Source: Ruminococcus bicirculans (ex Wegman et al. 2014)
GTDB lineage: Bacteria; Bacillota; Clostridia; Oscillospirales; Ruminococcaceae
Length of the DNA stretch: 64,000 nt
Reading direction: 5' to 3'
Assembly (NCBI RefSeq): GCF_000723465.1
Contig: NZ_HF545616.1
Coordinates: 62,001 to 126,000 of the forward strand
Shown: positions 9,062 through 18,013 of the stretch, in pieces
Numbering within the stretch: position 1 is the first letter of the stretch
How the letters are laid out: every line of letters begins with the position of its first letter
Made by a program: the position numbers and the translations under genes
The notes under the pieces: generated by a model
The model's input: only the letters and a program-made list of their open reading frames with translations
Database searches by the model: none
What the model was told of the DNA's origin: nothing

Positions 9062-9442
9062 ATGGCAGGTTACAGAGCAGGACGTATGTCCGAAGATATA
9101 AGAAGAATAATATCGGGCAAAATGAGAGACCTTAAAGACCCAAGGATACACGGAGGAGATATGCTCACTATCGTCCGCTGCGACGTGGCAGGCGACGGCT
9201 CATTCTGTAAAGTGTATGTTTCAAGCTTTGAGGGCTATGAAAAGGCAAAGGAAGCCGTTAAGGGCTTTGAGTCGGCAACAGGATTTCTCAAAAGAGAGAT
9301 ATCAAACGTGCTGAAGCTGAAAAAATGCCCTGAGCTTAAATTTATCGCAGATAATTCTATCGAGCATTCAGCAAAGATAAACAAGCTTCTTAAAGAAGTT
9401 CTGCCCGAAGAAGAAAAAGAAGAGAAAGACGGCGAAGAGTAA
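9062..9442 (+). CDS. rbfA: Ribosome-binding factor A
   Basis: A 126-residue KH-type cold-shock protein for 16S maturation. RAGRMSEDIRRIISGKMRDLKDPRI at the N-terminus, DGSFCKVYVSSFEG and the SNVLKLKKCPELKFIADNSIE segment are characteristic. The last 15 residues are a Glu/Asp/Lys tail. The 65-base gap after infB contains a GC-rich inverted repeat (CTTACGGG with CCCGTAAG near 9004-9031) without a T-run, perhaps an mRNA-processing or stabilising hairpin. Confidence 0.93.
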   Translation: MAGYRAGRMSEDIRRIISGKMRDLKDPRIHGGDMLTIVRCDVAGDGSFCKVYVSSFEGYEKAKEAVKGFESATGFLKREISNVLKLKKCPELKFIADNSIEHSAKINKLLKEVLPEEEKEEKDGEE

Positions 9443-9460
9443 TAGAGGAGAAAGGATATT

Positions 9461-10408
9461 ATGACATTTCAGGATATTCTTAAAATATTTGAAGAAAATG
9501 ACAATTTTCTTATTTTAACTCATAAAAGCCCCGACGGCGATACGCTTGGTTCAGGCTTTGCCCTGTGCGCTTTTCTGAGAGATATGGGGAAAAAGGCTAA
9601 CGTTGTAAATTCCGACAGCTTTCCCGAAAGATATGATCTTATCTATGAGAGCTATTACCCTCAGGAATTTGATGTGAAGTACGTTATCGCAGTGGATATC
9701 GCAGACACAAATCTTCTTGGCAGCAACCTTTCAAAGTATGCCGAGGAGGGTGCGATCGACCTTTGCATCGACCACCACATCTCAAACAAGTATTTTGCAA
9801 AGCAGTCATATGTAGAAGCAGACGCTTCTGCCGCAGCACTTATAATGTATAAGATATTCAAAGCTTCAGGCAGAAAGATATCACGTCAGATAGCGAGATG
9901 CCTTTATACAGGCATTGCAACGGATACAGGCTGCTTTAAGTATGAAAACACAACTCCGCAGGCTCACATCGCCTGTGCAGAGCTTATGTCATATGGCATA
10001 GATTTTGCTTATATCAACAGAAAAATGTTTGATGTAAAAAGCAAGGGCAGACTTATGGTGGAGCAGTCCGTTACAGCGAATATGGAGTATTACTGCGGTG
10101 GCAAATGCTCTATGATAGTGCTTACAAAAGAGCTTATGGAGAAAAGCGGCGTTGACGCTGCCGAGTTCGAGGGACTTGCTTCTATACCATTGTCCGTTGA
10201 GGGCGTGAAAATAGGCATAACAGTTAAGCAAAGACACGAGAACGTCTTTAAAATATCAGTAAGAAGCGACGATGAGATAGACGCTTCTGCATTCTGCCGT
10301 GAGTTTGGCGGCGGAGGACACATAAGAGCCGCAGGCTGTGAGATAACAGGAAGCCTTGAAGAAGTAAAGGCTAAGCTTCTCAAGCAAGCGGAAAAGGTCT
10401 TGGGCTGA
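9461..10408 (+). CDS. nrnA: DHH-family nanoRNase / pAp phosphatase
   Basis: A 315-residue DHH/DHHA1 phosphoesterase. The metal motifs are HKSPDGDTLGSG near residue 21, AVDIADTN, and CIDHHISNKYF, the DHH triad; the C-terminal DHHA1 domain ends with EFGGGGHIRAAG, the substrate-binding glycine loop. NrnA degrades 2-5 nt RNAs and dephosphorylates 3'-phosphoadenosine 5'-phosphate. It follows rbfA by 18 bases and its stop overlaps the truB start (TGATG), the order found in many Firmicutes. Confidence 0.93.
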   Translation: MTFQDILKIFEENDNFLILTHKSPDGDTLGSGFALCAFLRDMGKKANVVNSDSFPERYDLIYESYYPQEFDVKYVIAVDIADTNLLGSNLSKYAEEGAIDLCIDHHISNKYFAKQSYVEADASAAALIMYKIFKASGRKISRQIARCLYTGIATDTGCFKYENTTPQAHIACAELMSYGIDFAYINRKMFDVKSKGRLMVEQSVTANMEYYCGGKCSMIVLTKELMEKSGVDAAEFEGLASIPLSVEGVKIGITVKQRHENVFKISVRSDDEIDASAFCREFGGGGHIRAAGCEITGSLEEVKAKLLKQAEKVLG

Positions 10409-11322
10409 TGAGCTTGGATAACAGCAAGGATAATATCTGCGGCATTTTGCCTGTAAAAAAGCCCGAGGGCTGGACTTCTTTTGACGTTATCGCAAAGCTC
10501 AGAGGCGTTCTAAGGATAAAAAGATTGGGTCATTCAGGGACCCTTGACCCTATGGCAACAGGCGTTCTGCCTGTTTTCGTGGGCAGAGCCACAAAAGCCT
10601 GCGATATTATCCCCGACAGACGAAAGGTCTATACCGCAGGCTTTCAGCTTGGGGTAAGCACCGATACCTTAGACAGCACAGGAAAGACGTTAAAAACAAG
10701 CGACAAGGCAGTTACCAGAGCCGACCTTGAATGTGCAAAAAGCAGTTTTGTAGGCGATATCATGCAGGTGCCGCCTATGTATTCTGCAATAAAAGTGAAC
10801 GGCAAAAAGCTCTATGAGCTTGCAAGAGCAGGCAAAGAAATAGAGCGTGAGCCGAGAGCTGTCCATATCGACAGCATTGATATAATAGAATATGACGAAG
10901 CTTCACGCAGGGGCGTAATGAAAGTTGATTGCGAAAAAGGTACTTATATACGCTCCGTTATCAGCGTTATAGGTGAAAAGCTTGGCTGCGGCGGAATGAT
11001 GACTTCTCTTGAGCGTTCCTATTCAGGGGGCGTCGATATAAAGGATTGCTATACCATAGAGGAGATAGCCGAAATTTGTGAGCAGGACAAGCTGTCACAA
11101 ATGCTTATCCCACTTGACAGAGCCTTTGTAAGCTACGAAAAAACTACCCTTGGACAGTGGGAAACAAAGCTTTATAGAAACGGAGTAAAGCTCAGACCTG
11201 AGCAGACAGGGATAAAAGATCTGTCAGAGGACAAGCTCTACCGTGTCTACGGCAGTGATAACAGCTTCCTCGGTATCGGCGCTTTTCATGAGGGCAGCTT
11301 CAGAAGCTTCAAAAATTTCTGA
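10408..11322 (+). CDS. truB: tRNA pseudouridine-55 synthase
   Basis: A 304-residue enzyme making pseudouridine 55 in the T-loop of tRNAs. LGHSGTLDPMATGVLPV carries the catalytic aspartate near residue 49; RRKVYTAGFQLGVSTDTLDSTG, the KVNGKKLYELARAG segment and CEKGTYIRSVI are the other family motifs. A PUA-like C-terminal domain is indicated from about residue 240. Translation is coupled to nrnA by a one-base stop/start overlap. Confidence 0.95.
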   Translation: MSLDNSKDNICGILPVKKPEGWTSFDVIAKLRGVLRIKRLGHSGTLDPMATGVLPVFVGRATKACDIIPDRRKVYTAGFQLGVSTDTLDSTGKTLKTSDKAVTRADLECAKSSFVGDIMQVPPMYSAIKVNGKKLYELARAGKEIEREPRAVHIDSIDIIEYDEASRRGVMKVDCEKGTYIRSVISVIGEKLGCGGMMTSLERSYSGGVDIKDCYTIEEIAEICEQDKLSQMLIPLDRAFVSYEKTTLGQWETKLYRNGVKLRPEQTGIKDLSEDKLYRVYGSDNSFLGIGAFHEGSFRSFKNF

Positions 11323-11348
11323 TAATTTGTTTTATTCGGAGGGATATT

Positions 11349-12278
11349 TTGACGGATATAACAAACAGCGGGTTTATCCCCAAAAAAAGGACAGTTTGCG
11401 CTCTTGGACTTTTTGACGGAGTCCACAGAGGACATCAGCTCATAATAACAACGGCTGTGAAAAAGGCTCAGAGCCTTGACGGACATTCGGCAGTTTTCTG
11501 TTTCAAGACCGACACAGTGACCTCAAAAGGTCATGACGGCAGGATAGAAATGCTTATGAGCGACGAGGAAAAGCATAAAAAAATGGCAGAGCTTGGGGTC
11601 GAAGTGCTTTTCTCACCTGATTTTGCAGAGTTCAAAGGAATGTCACCGGAGGATTTTGTGAAAAAGGTGCTGAAAGAAAGGCTCAATTGCAGCGGTGCAG
11701 TGTGCGGAAACGATTTTACATTCGGCAAAGGCGCACAGGGCAAGGCTGTTGACCTTAAAAGGCTCGGTGAAAAATATGATATAGATGTGGAAATAGTAAG
11801 TCCACTGCTCATGGGCGGCGAGGTCATAAGTTCCACTGAGATAAGACGATGCGTCCGTGAGGGCGAGATAGCCAAAGCAAATGAAATGCTGGGTTATCAT
11901 TTTGGATTCTGCCTTGAAGTGGAACACGGCTTTCAGCGTGGCAGAACGTGGGATTTCCCCACGATAAATCAGCAGATACCAAAGGGCAGGGTAATGCCGA
12001 AATTCGGCGTTTATTGCTCCGCTGTTGAAATAGACGAAAATAAGTATGCAGGCGTGACAAATATAGGCGTAAAGCCTACCGTCCATGTTGAAACAGCTCC
12101 CCTTGCAGAAACCTTCATCATGGATTATCATGGGGATCTTTACGGCAGAAAGCTAAAACTTGAACTGCATGAATTTCTCCGCTCCGAAAAAATGTTTGAC
12201 AGCTTTGACAGCCTCCGTGAGGAGATAGCAAAAAACAAAGAGCAGGCGGTCAGATATTTTAAGGAAAATAAAATATGA
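11349..12278 (+). CDS. ribF: Bifunctional riboflavin kinase / FAD synthetase
   Basis: A 309-residue protein that makes FMN and FAD. The N-terminal nucleotidyltransferase half has LGLFDGVHRGHQLII and GNDFTFGKGAQG, then SSTEIRRCVREG; the C-terminal flavokinase half has RGRTWDFPTINQ and the GVTNIGVKPTV segment. It starts with TTG at 11349, 6 bases after GGAGG. The end overlaps the RAYT gene as ATGA. The truB-ribF order is standard in Firmicutes; what normally follows is rpsO, here replaced by the RAYT gene and gltX. Confidence 0.95.
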   Translation: MTDITNSGFIPKKRTVCALGLFDGVHRGHQLIITTAVKKAQSLDGHSAVFCFKTDTVTSKGHDGRIEMLMSDEEKHKKMAELGVEVLFSPDFAEFKGMSPEDFVKKVLKERLNCSGAVCGNDFTFGKGAQGKAVDLKRLGEKYDIDVEIVSPLLMGGEVISSTEIRRCVREGEIAKANEMLGYHFGFCLEVEHGFQRGRTWDFPTINQQIPKGRVMPKFGVYCSAVEIDENKYAGVTNIGVKPTVHVETAPLAETFIMDYHGDLYGRKLKLELHEFLRSEKMFDSFDSLREEIAKNKEQAVRYFKENKI

Positions 12279-12814
12279 CAAGTGAAGATTTGCCAAGACG
12301 AAAGAAAATACGTCTTGAGGGTTATGATTATTCTGCAAACGGCTTGTATTTTGTGACGATATGTGTTACTGAAAAATACCAAGTCCTGTGGGAGAATGTA
12401 GGGGCGAACAGTGTTCGCCCGCTGACTGCAAATGAAATTCTGCACCCAAAACTTTCTGTTACAGGAAAACTTGTAAAGAGAAAACTCACAAAGATATCTG
12501 AGCACTATCCAGACGTTTTTGTAGAGATGTCTTGTATCATGCCTGACCATGTGCATATTATAATCAAAATTGAAAAACAGCCGAAAAACGGGCGAACACT
12601 GTTTGCCCCTACAAGTGAAACACCGACACTTTCAAGGGTCATAAAACATTTCAAAGAGGCTGTCACGAAAGAACTAGGTTATTCCATATGGCAAAAATCT
12701 TTTTATGATACGATAATCAAAAACAGAAAGCAACACGCAGAAATAAGGCAGTATATTGCAAATAATCCTGCGAAATATGTAAAAATTGCATTTGATGAGC
12801 AGGATATGAAATAA
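12275..12814 (+). CDS. REP-associated tyrosine transposase (RAYT, Y1 HUH family)
   Basis: A 179-residue single-domain Y1 transposase. GLYFVTICV forms the first strand, MPDHVHIII (His 92 and His 94) is the HUH metal site, and Tyr 144 in QKSFYDTIIKN is the likely nucleophile, followed by RQYIANNPAKY. RAYTs act on single-stranded REP hairpins and are single-copy, vertically kept genes in many bacteria. Two REP elements lie inside the coding region: bases 12397-12421 encode VGANSVRP (about residues 42-49) and bases 12589-12613, inverted, encode NGRTLFAPT (about 105-113). Both fall between core secondary-structure elements. The start overlaps the ribF stop by 4 bases, and gltX begins 27 bases downstream, so it is transcribed with housekeeping genes. 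Confidence 0.9.
   Translation: MTSEDLPRRKKIRLEGYDYSANGLYFVTICVTEKYQVLWENVGANSVRPLTANEILHPKLSVTGKLVKRKLTKISEHYPDVFVEMSCIMPDHVHIIIKIEKQPKNGRTLFAPTSETPTLSRVIKHFKEAVTKELGYSIWQKSFYDTIIKNRKQHAEIRQYIANNPAKYVKIAFDEQDMK
12397..12421 (+). repeat. REP type A copy 1, inside the RAYT gene
   Basis: Starts TGTAGGGGCGAAC; GGGCGAACA pairs with TGTTCGCCC as an imperfect palindrome. In frame with the transposase. 24 of 25 bases match the reverse complement of the copy at 12589-12613. Confidence 0.9.
12589..12613 (-). repeat. REP type A copy 2, inverted, inside the RAYT gene
   Basis: Ends TTTGCCCCTACA, the inverse of the TGTAGGGG end. With the first copy it brackets 167 bases that include the HUH motif codons. 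Confidence 0.9.
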
Positions 12815-12841
12815 GACTCTAATTTTGAAAGGAAGATATAA

Positions 12842-14290
12842 ATGAACAAGGTAAGAACAAGATTTGCACCTTCACCAACAGGTTATATGCACATAGGTAA
12901 CCTGAGAACAGCACTCTTTACCTATCTTATTGCAAAGCAGAACGGAGGAGACTTTATTCTCCGTATCGAGGATACAGACCAGGAGCGTTATGTTGACGGT
13001 GCTGTTGAGGTCATCTATAAAACACTTAAAGACGTTGGTCTTAATTGGGACGAAGGCCCTGATATCGGCGGACCTGTAGGTCCGTATATCCAGTCACAGA
13101 GAATGGGTATGTTCAAGAAATATGCCGAGGAACTCGTTGAAAAGGGCGAGGCTTATTATTGCTTCTGCGACAAGGAAAGACTTGAGGAAGTAAGAGCCAT
13201 TCAGGAAGCAAGCGGTATCGCTCCAATGTATGACAGACATTGCCGTAACCTCTCGCCTGAAGAGATAAAGGAAAAGCTTGACGCAGGTGTTCCTTATGTT
13301 ATCAGACAGAAAATACCTACAGAGGGCGAAGTTACTTTCCATGACGAGCTTTACGGCGATATCACTGTTGACTGCTCTACCCTCGACGACCAGATACTTA
13401 TAAAGACAGACGGTATGCCTACCTATAACTTTGCAAACGTCGTTGACGACCACCTTATGGGTATCACCCACGTTGTAAGAGGTAACGAGTACCTTGCTTC
13501 TGCACCTAAGTATAACCTGCTCTATAAGGCTTTCGGCTGGGAGATACCAACCTATATCCATGTTGAGCATATCATGAAAGATAAACAGCATAAGCTCTCA
13601 AAGAGAGACGGCGACGCTTCCTATGAGGATCTTATGAAGAAGGGCTATCTTAAAGAAGCCGTTATAAACTATATCGCTCTGCTTGGCTGGGCGCCAAAGG
13701 GCGAGAACGAGATATTCTCACTTGAAGAGCTTGTTAAGGAATTCGATATCCATGGACTTTCTAAGTCCCCTGCTATCTTTGACCCTGCTAAGCTTAAAGC
13801 TATCAACGGCAAGTATATAAAGGCTATGACCCCTGAGAAGTTTGCTGAGTATGCTATCCCTTATATCAAGCAGTCCGTTCATAGAGAGGACGTTGACCTT
13901 AACGAGATCGCAAAGCTCTTGCAGGCAAGAACAGAGCTTTTCACAGAGATACCTGAAATGGTAGACTTTATCGACGCTCTCCCTGAGTATGATATAGCTC
14001 TCTATACACATAAGAAGATGAAAACGAACCCTGAAAATTCTTTGGAATCTCTCAAAGAAGTTCTCCCTGTTCTCGAGGGCGTTGAGGATTGGACAGAGGA
14101 AAATATCCATGACGCACTCTTTGACCTTATCGGCAAGCTTGGCGTAAAGAACGGTATCGTTCTGTGGCCTCTTAGAGTTGCAGTTTCAGGTAAGGCGTTC
14201 ACTCCGGGCGGCGGTGTTGAGATATCATATCTCATCGGCAAGGAGGATACTCTTGCAAGAATAAGAAAGGGCATTGAGAAGCTGTCATAA
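12842..14290 (+). CDS. gltX: Glutamyl-tRNA synthetase
   Basis: A 482-residue class I aminoacyl-tRNA synthetase. [14 protein letters not shown] carries the HIGH-like motif at about residues 17-20, and HKLSKRDGD near residue 250 is the KMSKS loop. The C-terminal anticodon-binding helical domain ends with [35 protein letters not shown] precedes the ATG. It may be discriminating or non-discriminating; gatCAB is not in the window. It ends the operon that starts at rimP; a TGTAGGGG element lies just downstream. Confidence 0.96.
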   Translation: MNKVRTRFAPSPTGYMHIGNLRTALFTYLIAKQNGGDFILRIEDTDQERYVDGAVEVIYKTLKDVGLNWDEGPDIGGPVGPYIQSQRMGMFKKYAEELVEKGEAYYCFCDKERLEEVRAIQEASGIAPMYDRHCRNLSPEEIKEKLDAGVPYVIRQKIPTEGEVTFHDELYGDITVDCSTLDDQILIKTDGMPTYNFANVVDDHLMGITHVVRGNEYLASAPKYNLLYKAFGWEIPTYIHVEHIMKDKQHKLSKRDGDASYEDLMKKGYLKEAVINYIALLGWAPKGENEIFSLEELVKEFDIHGLSKSPAIFDPAKLKAINGKYIKAMTPEKFAEYAIPYIKQSVHREDVDLNEIAKLLQARTELFTEIPEMVDFIDALPEYDIALYTHKKMKTNPENSLESLKEVLPVLEGVEDWTEENIHDALFDLIGKLGVKNGIVLWPLRVAVSGKAFTPGGGVEISYLIGKEDTLARIRKGIEKLS

Positions 14291-14316
14291 TAAAAACTAC
14301 GAAAATGTTGAACGTG

Positions 14317-14391
14317 TGTAGGGGCGAAATAATTTCCAAACAAGTGGGATGTCGGATCTCTGCAAAGCAGAAATTGCACCGCTCCCCTACA
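14317..14391. repeat. TGTAGGGG-bounded element downstream of gltX
   Basis: A 75-bp element with perfect 8-bp inverted ends, TGTAGGGG at 14317-14324 and CCCCTACA at 14384-14391. The interior holds CTCTGCAAAGCAGA. Read from the right end it resembles the element at 42446. A further 9-bp inverted repeat, GAGCATTTT/AAAATGCTC at 14439-14482, follows in the same intergenic region. Confidence 0.7.
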
Positions 14392-14572
14392 AATTACATA
14401 GATACATCGCTTTTAGACAGATAAATAATTCAACAGCGGAGCATTTTGAGTATTTGCTACTTTAAATTTACTTAAAATGCTCTGTATTTCGTACAGCTAT
14501 CACTCCCCTGTCACATAAGTATTATAAAATTGTAAAGACTTATGAATGCTTTTCCTAAGAGGAGGAAATAAA

Positions 14573-15550
14573 ATGATAGAGGTTATAAACCTTACCAAGA
14601 GATACGGCGACAAAAAAGCTGTCGATAATATCTCTTTTAAAGCGGAGGACGGCGAAGTTCTCGGCTTCCTCGGTCCTAACGGAGCGGGAAAATCCACCAC
14701 CATGAATATCCTTACAGGCTACATATCCTGTACAGACGGCAAAGCCCTTATAGACGGCGTAGATATCCTTGAAGACCCTATCAAGGCTAAAAAGCAGATA
14801 GGCTATCTCCCTGAGCTTCCGCCTCTTTATATGGATATGATTGTAAAAGAATATCTCTATTTTGTCTATGACCTTAAAAAGTGTAAGCTTCCAAAGGTGT
14901 CACATCTTAAAGATATATGCGGACTTGTAAAGATAGACCATGTTTATAACAGAATAATCAAGAACCTGTCAAAAGGTTATAGACAGAGAGTAGGTCTTGC
15001 TCAGGCTCTTATCGGCAACCCAAAGGTTCTTATCTTGGACGAGCCTACAGTAGGTCTTGACCCTAAGCAGATAATCGAGATAAGAACTCTTATAAGAAAG
15101 CTCGGCAAAAATCATACCGTTATCCTTTCTTCCCATATTCTCTCTGAGGTGCAGGCTGTCTGCGATAAGATAATAGTTATCAACGAGGGCAAAGTCGTCG
15201 CAAACGATACAGAGGAACACCTCTCACAGAAGCTCTCAGGCGAGCATAAGCTCACTGCAAAGATACAGGGCGATAAGGATAAGATCGTCAGAGCAATGCA
15301 GGGCATAAAGGGCGTTGAGAAAGTTATCTGCGACGCAAGCCATAAAGACGGCGTGAACGATATAAGAATAGAGGCAAAAGAGGGCGTGGATATCAGACGT
15401 GACGTCTTTGAAACAGTTGTTAAAAACGGCTGGTATATGCTTGAACTTAAGACCTCCGAGCTTTCACTTGAAGATATATTCCTCAAGCTCACAATGGGCG
15501 AGGCTTTGCCTGCCCTTGAAAATACTTCCGATAAGGAGGGAAATGACTAA
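14573..15550 (+). CDS. ABC transporter ATPase (GldA-like)
   Basis: A 325-residue ATPase. Walker A GPNGAGKST lies near residue 37, the signature is LSKGYRQRVG, Walker B is VLILDEPTVGLDP, and SSHILSEVQAVCD holds the H-loop. The C-terminal 100 residues form an extra regulatory domain found in this subfamily. The ATG at 14573 is 7 bases after AGGAGG. It overlaps the permease gene by one base. The gene order ATPase, permease, GldG-like, DUF4340 defines a Gld-type export system; in Bacteroidetes related proteins serve gliding, while in Clostridia the cargo is unknown. Confidence 0.93.
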   Translation: MIEVINLTKRYGDKKAVDNISFKAEDGEVLGFLGPNGAGKSTTMNILTGYISCTDGKALIDGVDILEDPIKAKKQIGYLPELPPLYMDMIVKEYLYFVYDLKKCKLPKVSHLKDICGLVKIDHVYNRIIKNLSKGYRQRVGLAQALIGNPKVLILDEPTVGLDPKQIIEIRTLIRKLGKNHTVILSSHILSEVQAVCDKIIVINEGKVVANDTEEHLSQKLSGEHKLTAKIQGDKDKIVRAMQGIKGVEKVICDASHKDGVNDIRIEAKEGVDIRRDVFETVVKNGWYMLELKTSELSLEDIFLKLTMGEALPALENTSDKEGND

Positions 15551-16254
15551 TGGGCGCAATATTCAGACGAGAGGTAAGAAGCTATTTTACCTCACCTATC
15601 GGTTATATTTTCCTTGCAGCATTCTATGCCTATTCAGGCGTAATGTTTGCAAACTACAGCCTTGAAAGCGGCTATACAAGACTTGATTCCGTTTTCAGTG
15701 CGCTTCTTATAATCATAATAGTGCTTATACCTGTCCTCACCATGAGGACCATATCCGAGGAAAAGCGAACAAAAACAGACCAGTGTCTGCTCACCGCCCC
15801 TGTGGGCCTTGGCAGCATAGTTGTAGGTAAATTCCTTGCCGCTTTTCTTATCTATATCATAGCTATCGCTATCACAGGCGTTTTCGCAGTTATCGTATCC
15901 GCTTTCGGTACGCCTGACTGGAACGTCGTTGTGGGCAATATCGTCGCTCTGGCACTTGTTGGCGGCGCTTATATCGCTATCGGTATCTTCTGCTCATCTT
16001 TCACAGAAAACCAGATAGTTGCCGCAGTAATAAGCTTTATCGCACTTATCTTCGTGTCGTTCCTGTCAACTATAGGCAATCTTCTGCCTTTTGAATGGCT
16101 CACAACAGTGTGCGAAAAGGTGTCATTCGGCGAGAGATATTATTCATTCACCTATGGACTTTTTGATTTTTCTAACGTTGTGTTCTTTCTGAGTGCAATA
16201 GTGGCATTTCTTTTCCTCACGGTGAGAGTGCTTGAAAAACGCCGCTGGGGCTAA
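15550..16254 (+). CDS. ABC transporter permease (GldF-like, ABC-2 type)
   Basis: A 234-residue protein with about six predicted membrane helices. It starts with FRREVRSYFTSPIGYIFLAA, the usual opening of GldF/ABC2 permeases, and contains VLTMRTISEEKRTKTDQCLLTAPV, the cytosolic segment that contacts the ATPase. It ends in a short basic RVLEKRRWG tail. The ATG overlaps the ATPase stop; the GldG-like gene follows by 15 bases. Confidence 0.9.
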   Translation: MGAIFRREVRSYFTSPIGYIFLAAFYAYSGVMFANYSLESGYTRLDSVFSALLIIIIVLIPVLTMRTISEEKRTKTDQCLLTAPVGLGSIVVGKFLAAFLIYIIAIAITGVFAVIVSAFGTPDWNVVVGNIVALALVGGAYIAIGIFCSSFTENQIVAAVISFIALIFVSFLSTIGNLLPFEWLTTVCEKVSFGERYYSFTYGLFDFSNVVFFLSAIVAFLFLTVRVLEKRRWG

Positions 16255-16269
16255 AGGAGGGCTGTTTAA

Positions 16270-17994
16270 ATGGAAGAGAATAATAACGAAAAGATCTCTG
16301 TATCAGGAGCAGACCTGCTTAAAGACGTTGTAGCAGACGAAAAGGCAGCAAAGACCGCTCCAAAGGATACAGAAAAGGATAAAAAAGATAAAGACAAAAA
16401 GAAAGATAAAAAAGAGAAAAAGACAAAGGACGGCAAAAAGTTCAATGCCAAAAAGCTCAAGCATGGAACAATGGCAACAGTGTTCACCTGCGTTTTTGTC
16501 GCTCTGCTTGTCCTAGTGAATGTTGTCACAACAATGCTTTTTGACAGATATCCTATCACTATCGACCTGACAAGCAATAAGATATATTCAGTTTCAAACG
16601 ATACAGAGGATTATGTAAAGAAAGTGAACGTTGACGTTCAGGTAACTATTTTCGCAGACGAGAATACTTATACAAATTACAGCTCTTATAATAAGCAGGC
16701 TGTTGAGCTTTTGAAAAACTATTGTAAGCTCAATCACCATATCACATATCGTTTCGTTGATATCGACTCACACCCTGAGATCGTTAAGGAGTATACCGAT
16801 ACTATCAGCCAGTTCGATATGATATTTGAAACAAAAACAAAGGTTGACGGCAAAGAGATAAGCCGAACAAGAAAGCTCGGTATGCTCGACCTTCTTACAT
16901 TCACAGACGAGTTTGAGCAGAAGCTGTCACAGTCAGGCTACAGCATAGATACCCTTGCCCAGCAGGCAGGCGGCGACCTTTCTTTCCTGTCCTATTACGG
17001 CAGCTATGTTGAGTCCTCAAACGCAGAGCAGGCTTTCACTTCTGCACTTATGACAGTAACAGACCCTAACCCTGTCTATGTTACTGTCCTCACAGGCAGA
17101 AGCGAGCTTACACAGCTCACATATTTCCAGACGCTTCTTACAGCTAACGGCTATAACGTGAACACAGTGGATATAACCTCCGAGGATATCCCTGCCGATA
17201 CAGACGTTGTGGTTATCCCTGCTCCTAAGACTGACTATCTGGAGGAGGATATCAAAAAGGTCAGCGACTTCCTCAATAATGACGGAAATCTTGGCAAACA
17301 GCTCCTCTATATCGCTTCTTATGGTCAGGAGGACACCCCAAATCTTGATGAGTTCCTGTCAGAGTATGGACTTTCTGTCGGCAAGGGCGTTATCTGCGAA
17401 AGCGATTCAGGCAAGTATTATAACTCACCTTGCGTAACAGTTGCGTCAGATGTGTCCGATAACTTCACTCAGGACGTTTCTACAGATAAACCGGCTATCC
17501 TTTCAGCACTCTGCCGTCCTGTAAACACACTCTTTGACGAGCAGGATATGGTGTCTACAGACGCCTACCTCAAGTCCTCAGATTCTGCCTATACCGCAAA
17601 TGTTGATATATCACAGACCACAGGTCAGGTGAATATAGGCGATGCTCTGGTAAAGGGTCAGCAGAATTATATGGCTGTCGGCTCAAAGGCAAAATTTACA
17701 GACGATAACAAAACTCTCTATAGCAATGTTATCGCAGTAGGTTCAGAGGGTATGCTGTCTGATACCTACTTGCAGTATTCACAGTATCAGAACAGCGAGT
17801 ATTTCATAAGCGTTATAAACGGCCTTACCGGAAAGACCGCAGGTATCACTATCACACCAAAAACTATCACAGGCAATGTTTTCGACATCACTCAGCAGCA
17901 GAAAACAGTTCTTAAATGGACATTCTGCCTTGGCGTACCTGTTGTAGTTCTTATAGTGGGTATCGTTATCTGGGCAAGAAGAAAGAATAAGTAA
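16270..17994 (+). CDS. GldG-like ABC-system auxiliary protein
   Basis: A 574-residue membrane protein. A highly charged Lys/Asp-rich cytosolic stretch covers about residues 25-60; a membrane helix follows at about 70-90 (MATVFTCVFVALLVLVNVV), then DRYPITIDLTSNKIYSVS, the signature that opens the extracellular part of GldG proteins. A second helix lies near the C-terminus (FCLGVPVVVLIVGIVIW), with a basic tail. The extracellular domain probably cooperates with the permease. AAAGGAGGGC precedes the ATG. Confidence 0.85.
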   Translation: MEENNNEKISVSGADLLKDVVADEKAAKTAPKDTEKDKKDKDKKKDKKEKKTKDGKKFNAKKLKHGTMATVFTCVFVALLVLVNVVTTMLFDRYPITIDLTSNKIYSVSNDTEDYVKKVNVDVQVTIFADENTYTNYSSYNKQAVELLKNYCKLNHHITYRFVDIDSHPEIVKEYTDTISQFDMIFETKTKVDGKEISRTRKLGMLDLLTFTDEFEQKLSQSGYSIDTLAQQAGGDLSFLSYYGSYVESSNAEQAFTSALMTVTDPNPVYVTVLTGRSELTQLTYFQTLLTANGYNVNTVDITSEDIPADTDVVVIPAPKTDYLEEDIKKVSDFLNNDGNLGKQLLYIASYGQEDTPNLDEFLSEYGLSVGKGVICESDSGKYYNSPCVTVASDVSDNFTQDVSTDKPAILSALCRPVNTLFDEQDMVSTDAYLKSSDSAYTANVDISQTTGQVNIGDALVKGQQNYMAVGSKAKFTDDNKTLYSNVIAVGSEGMLSDTYLQYSQYQNSEYFISVINGLTGKTAGITITPKTITGNVFDITQQQKTVLKWTFCLGVPVVVLIVGIVIWARRKNK

Positions 17995-18013
17995 AACACA
18001 GAGGTAATCACAA

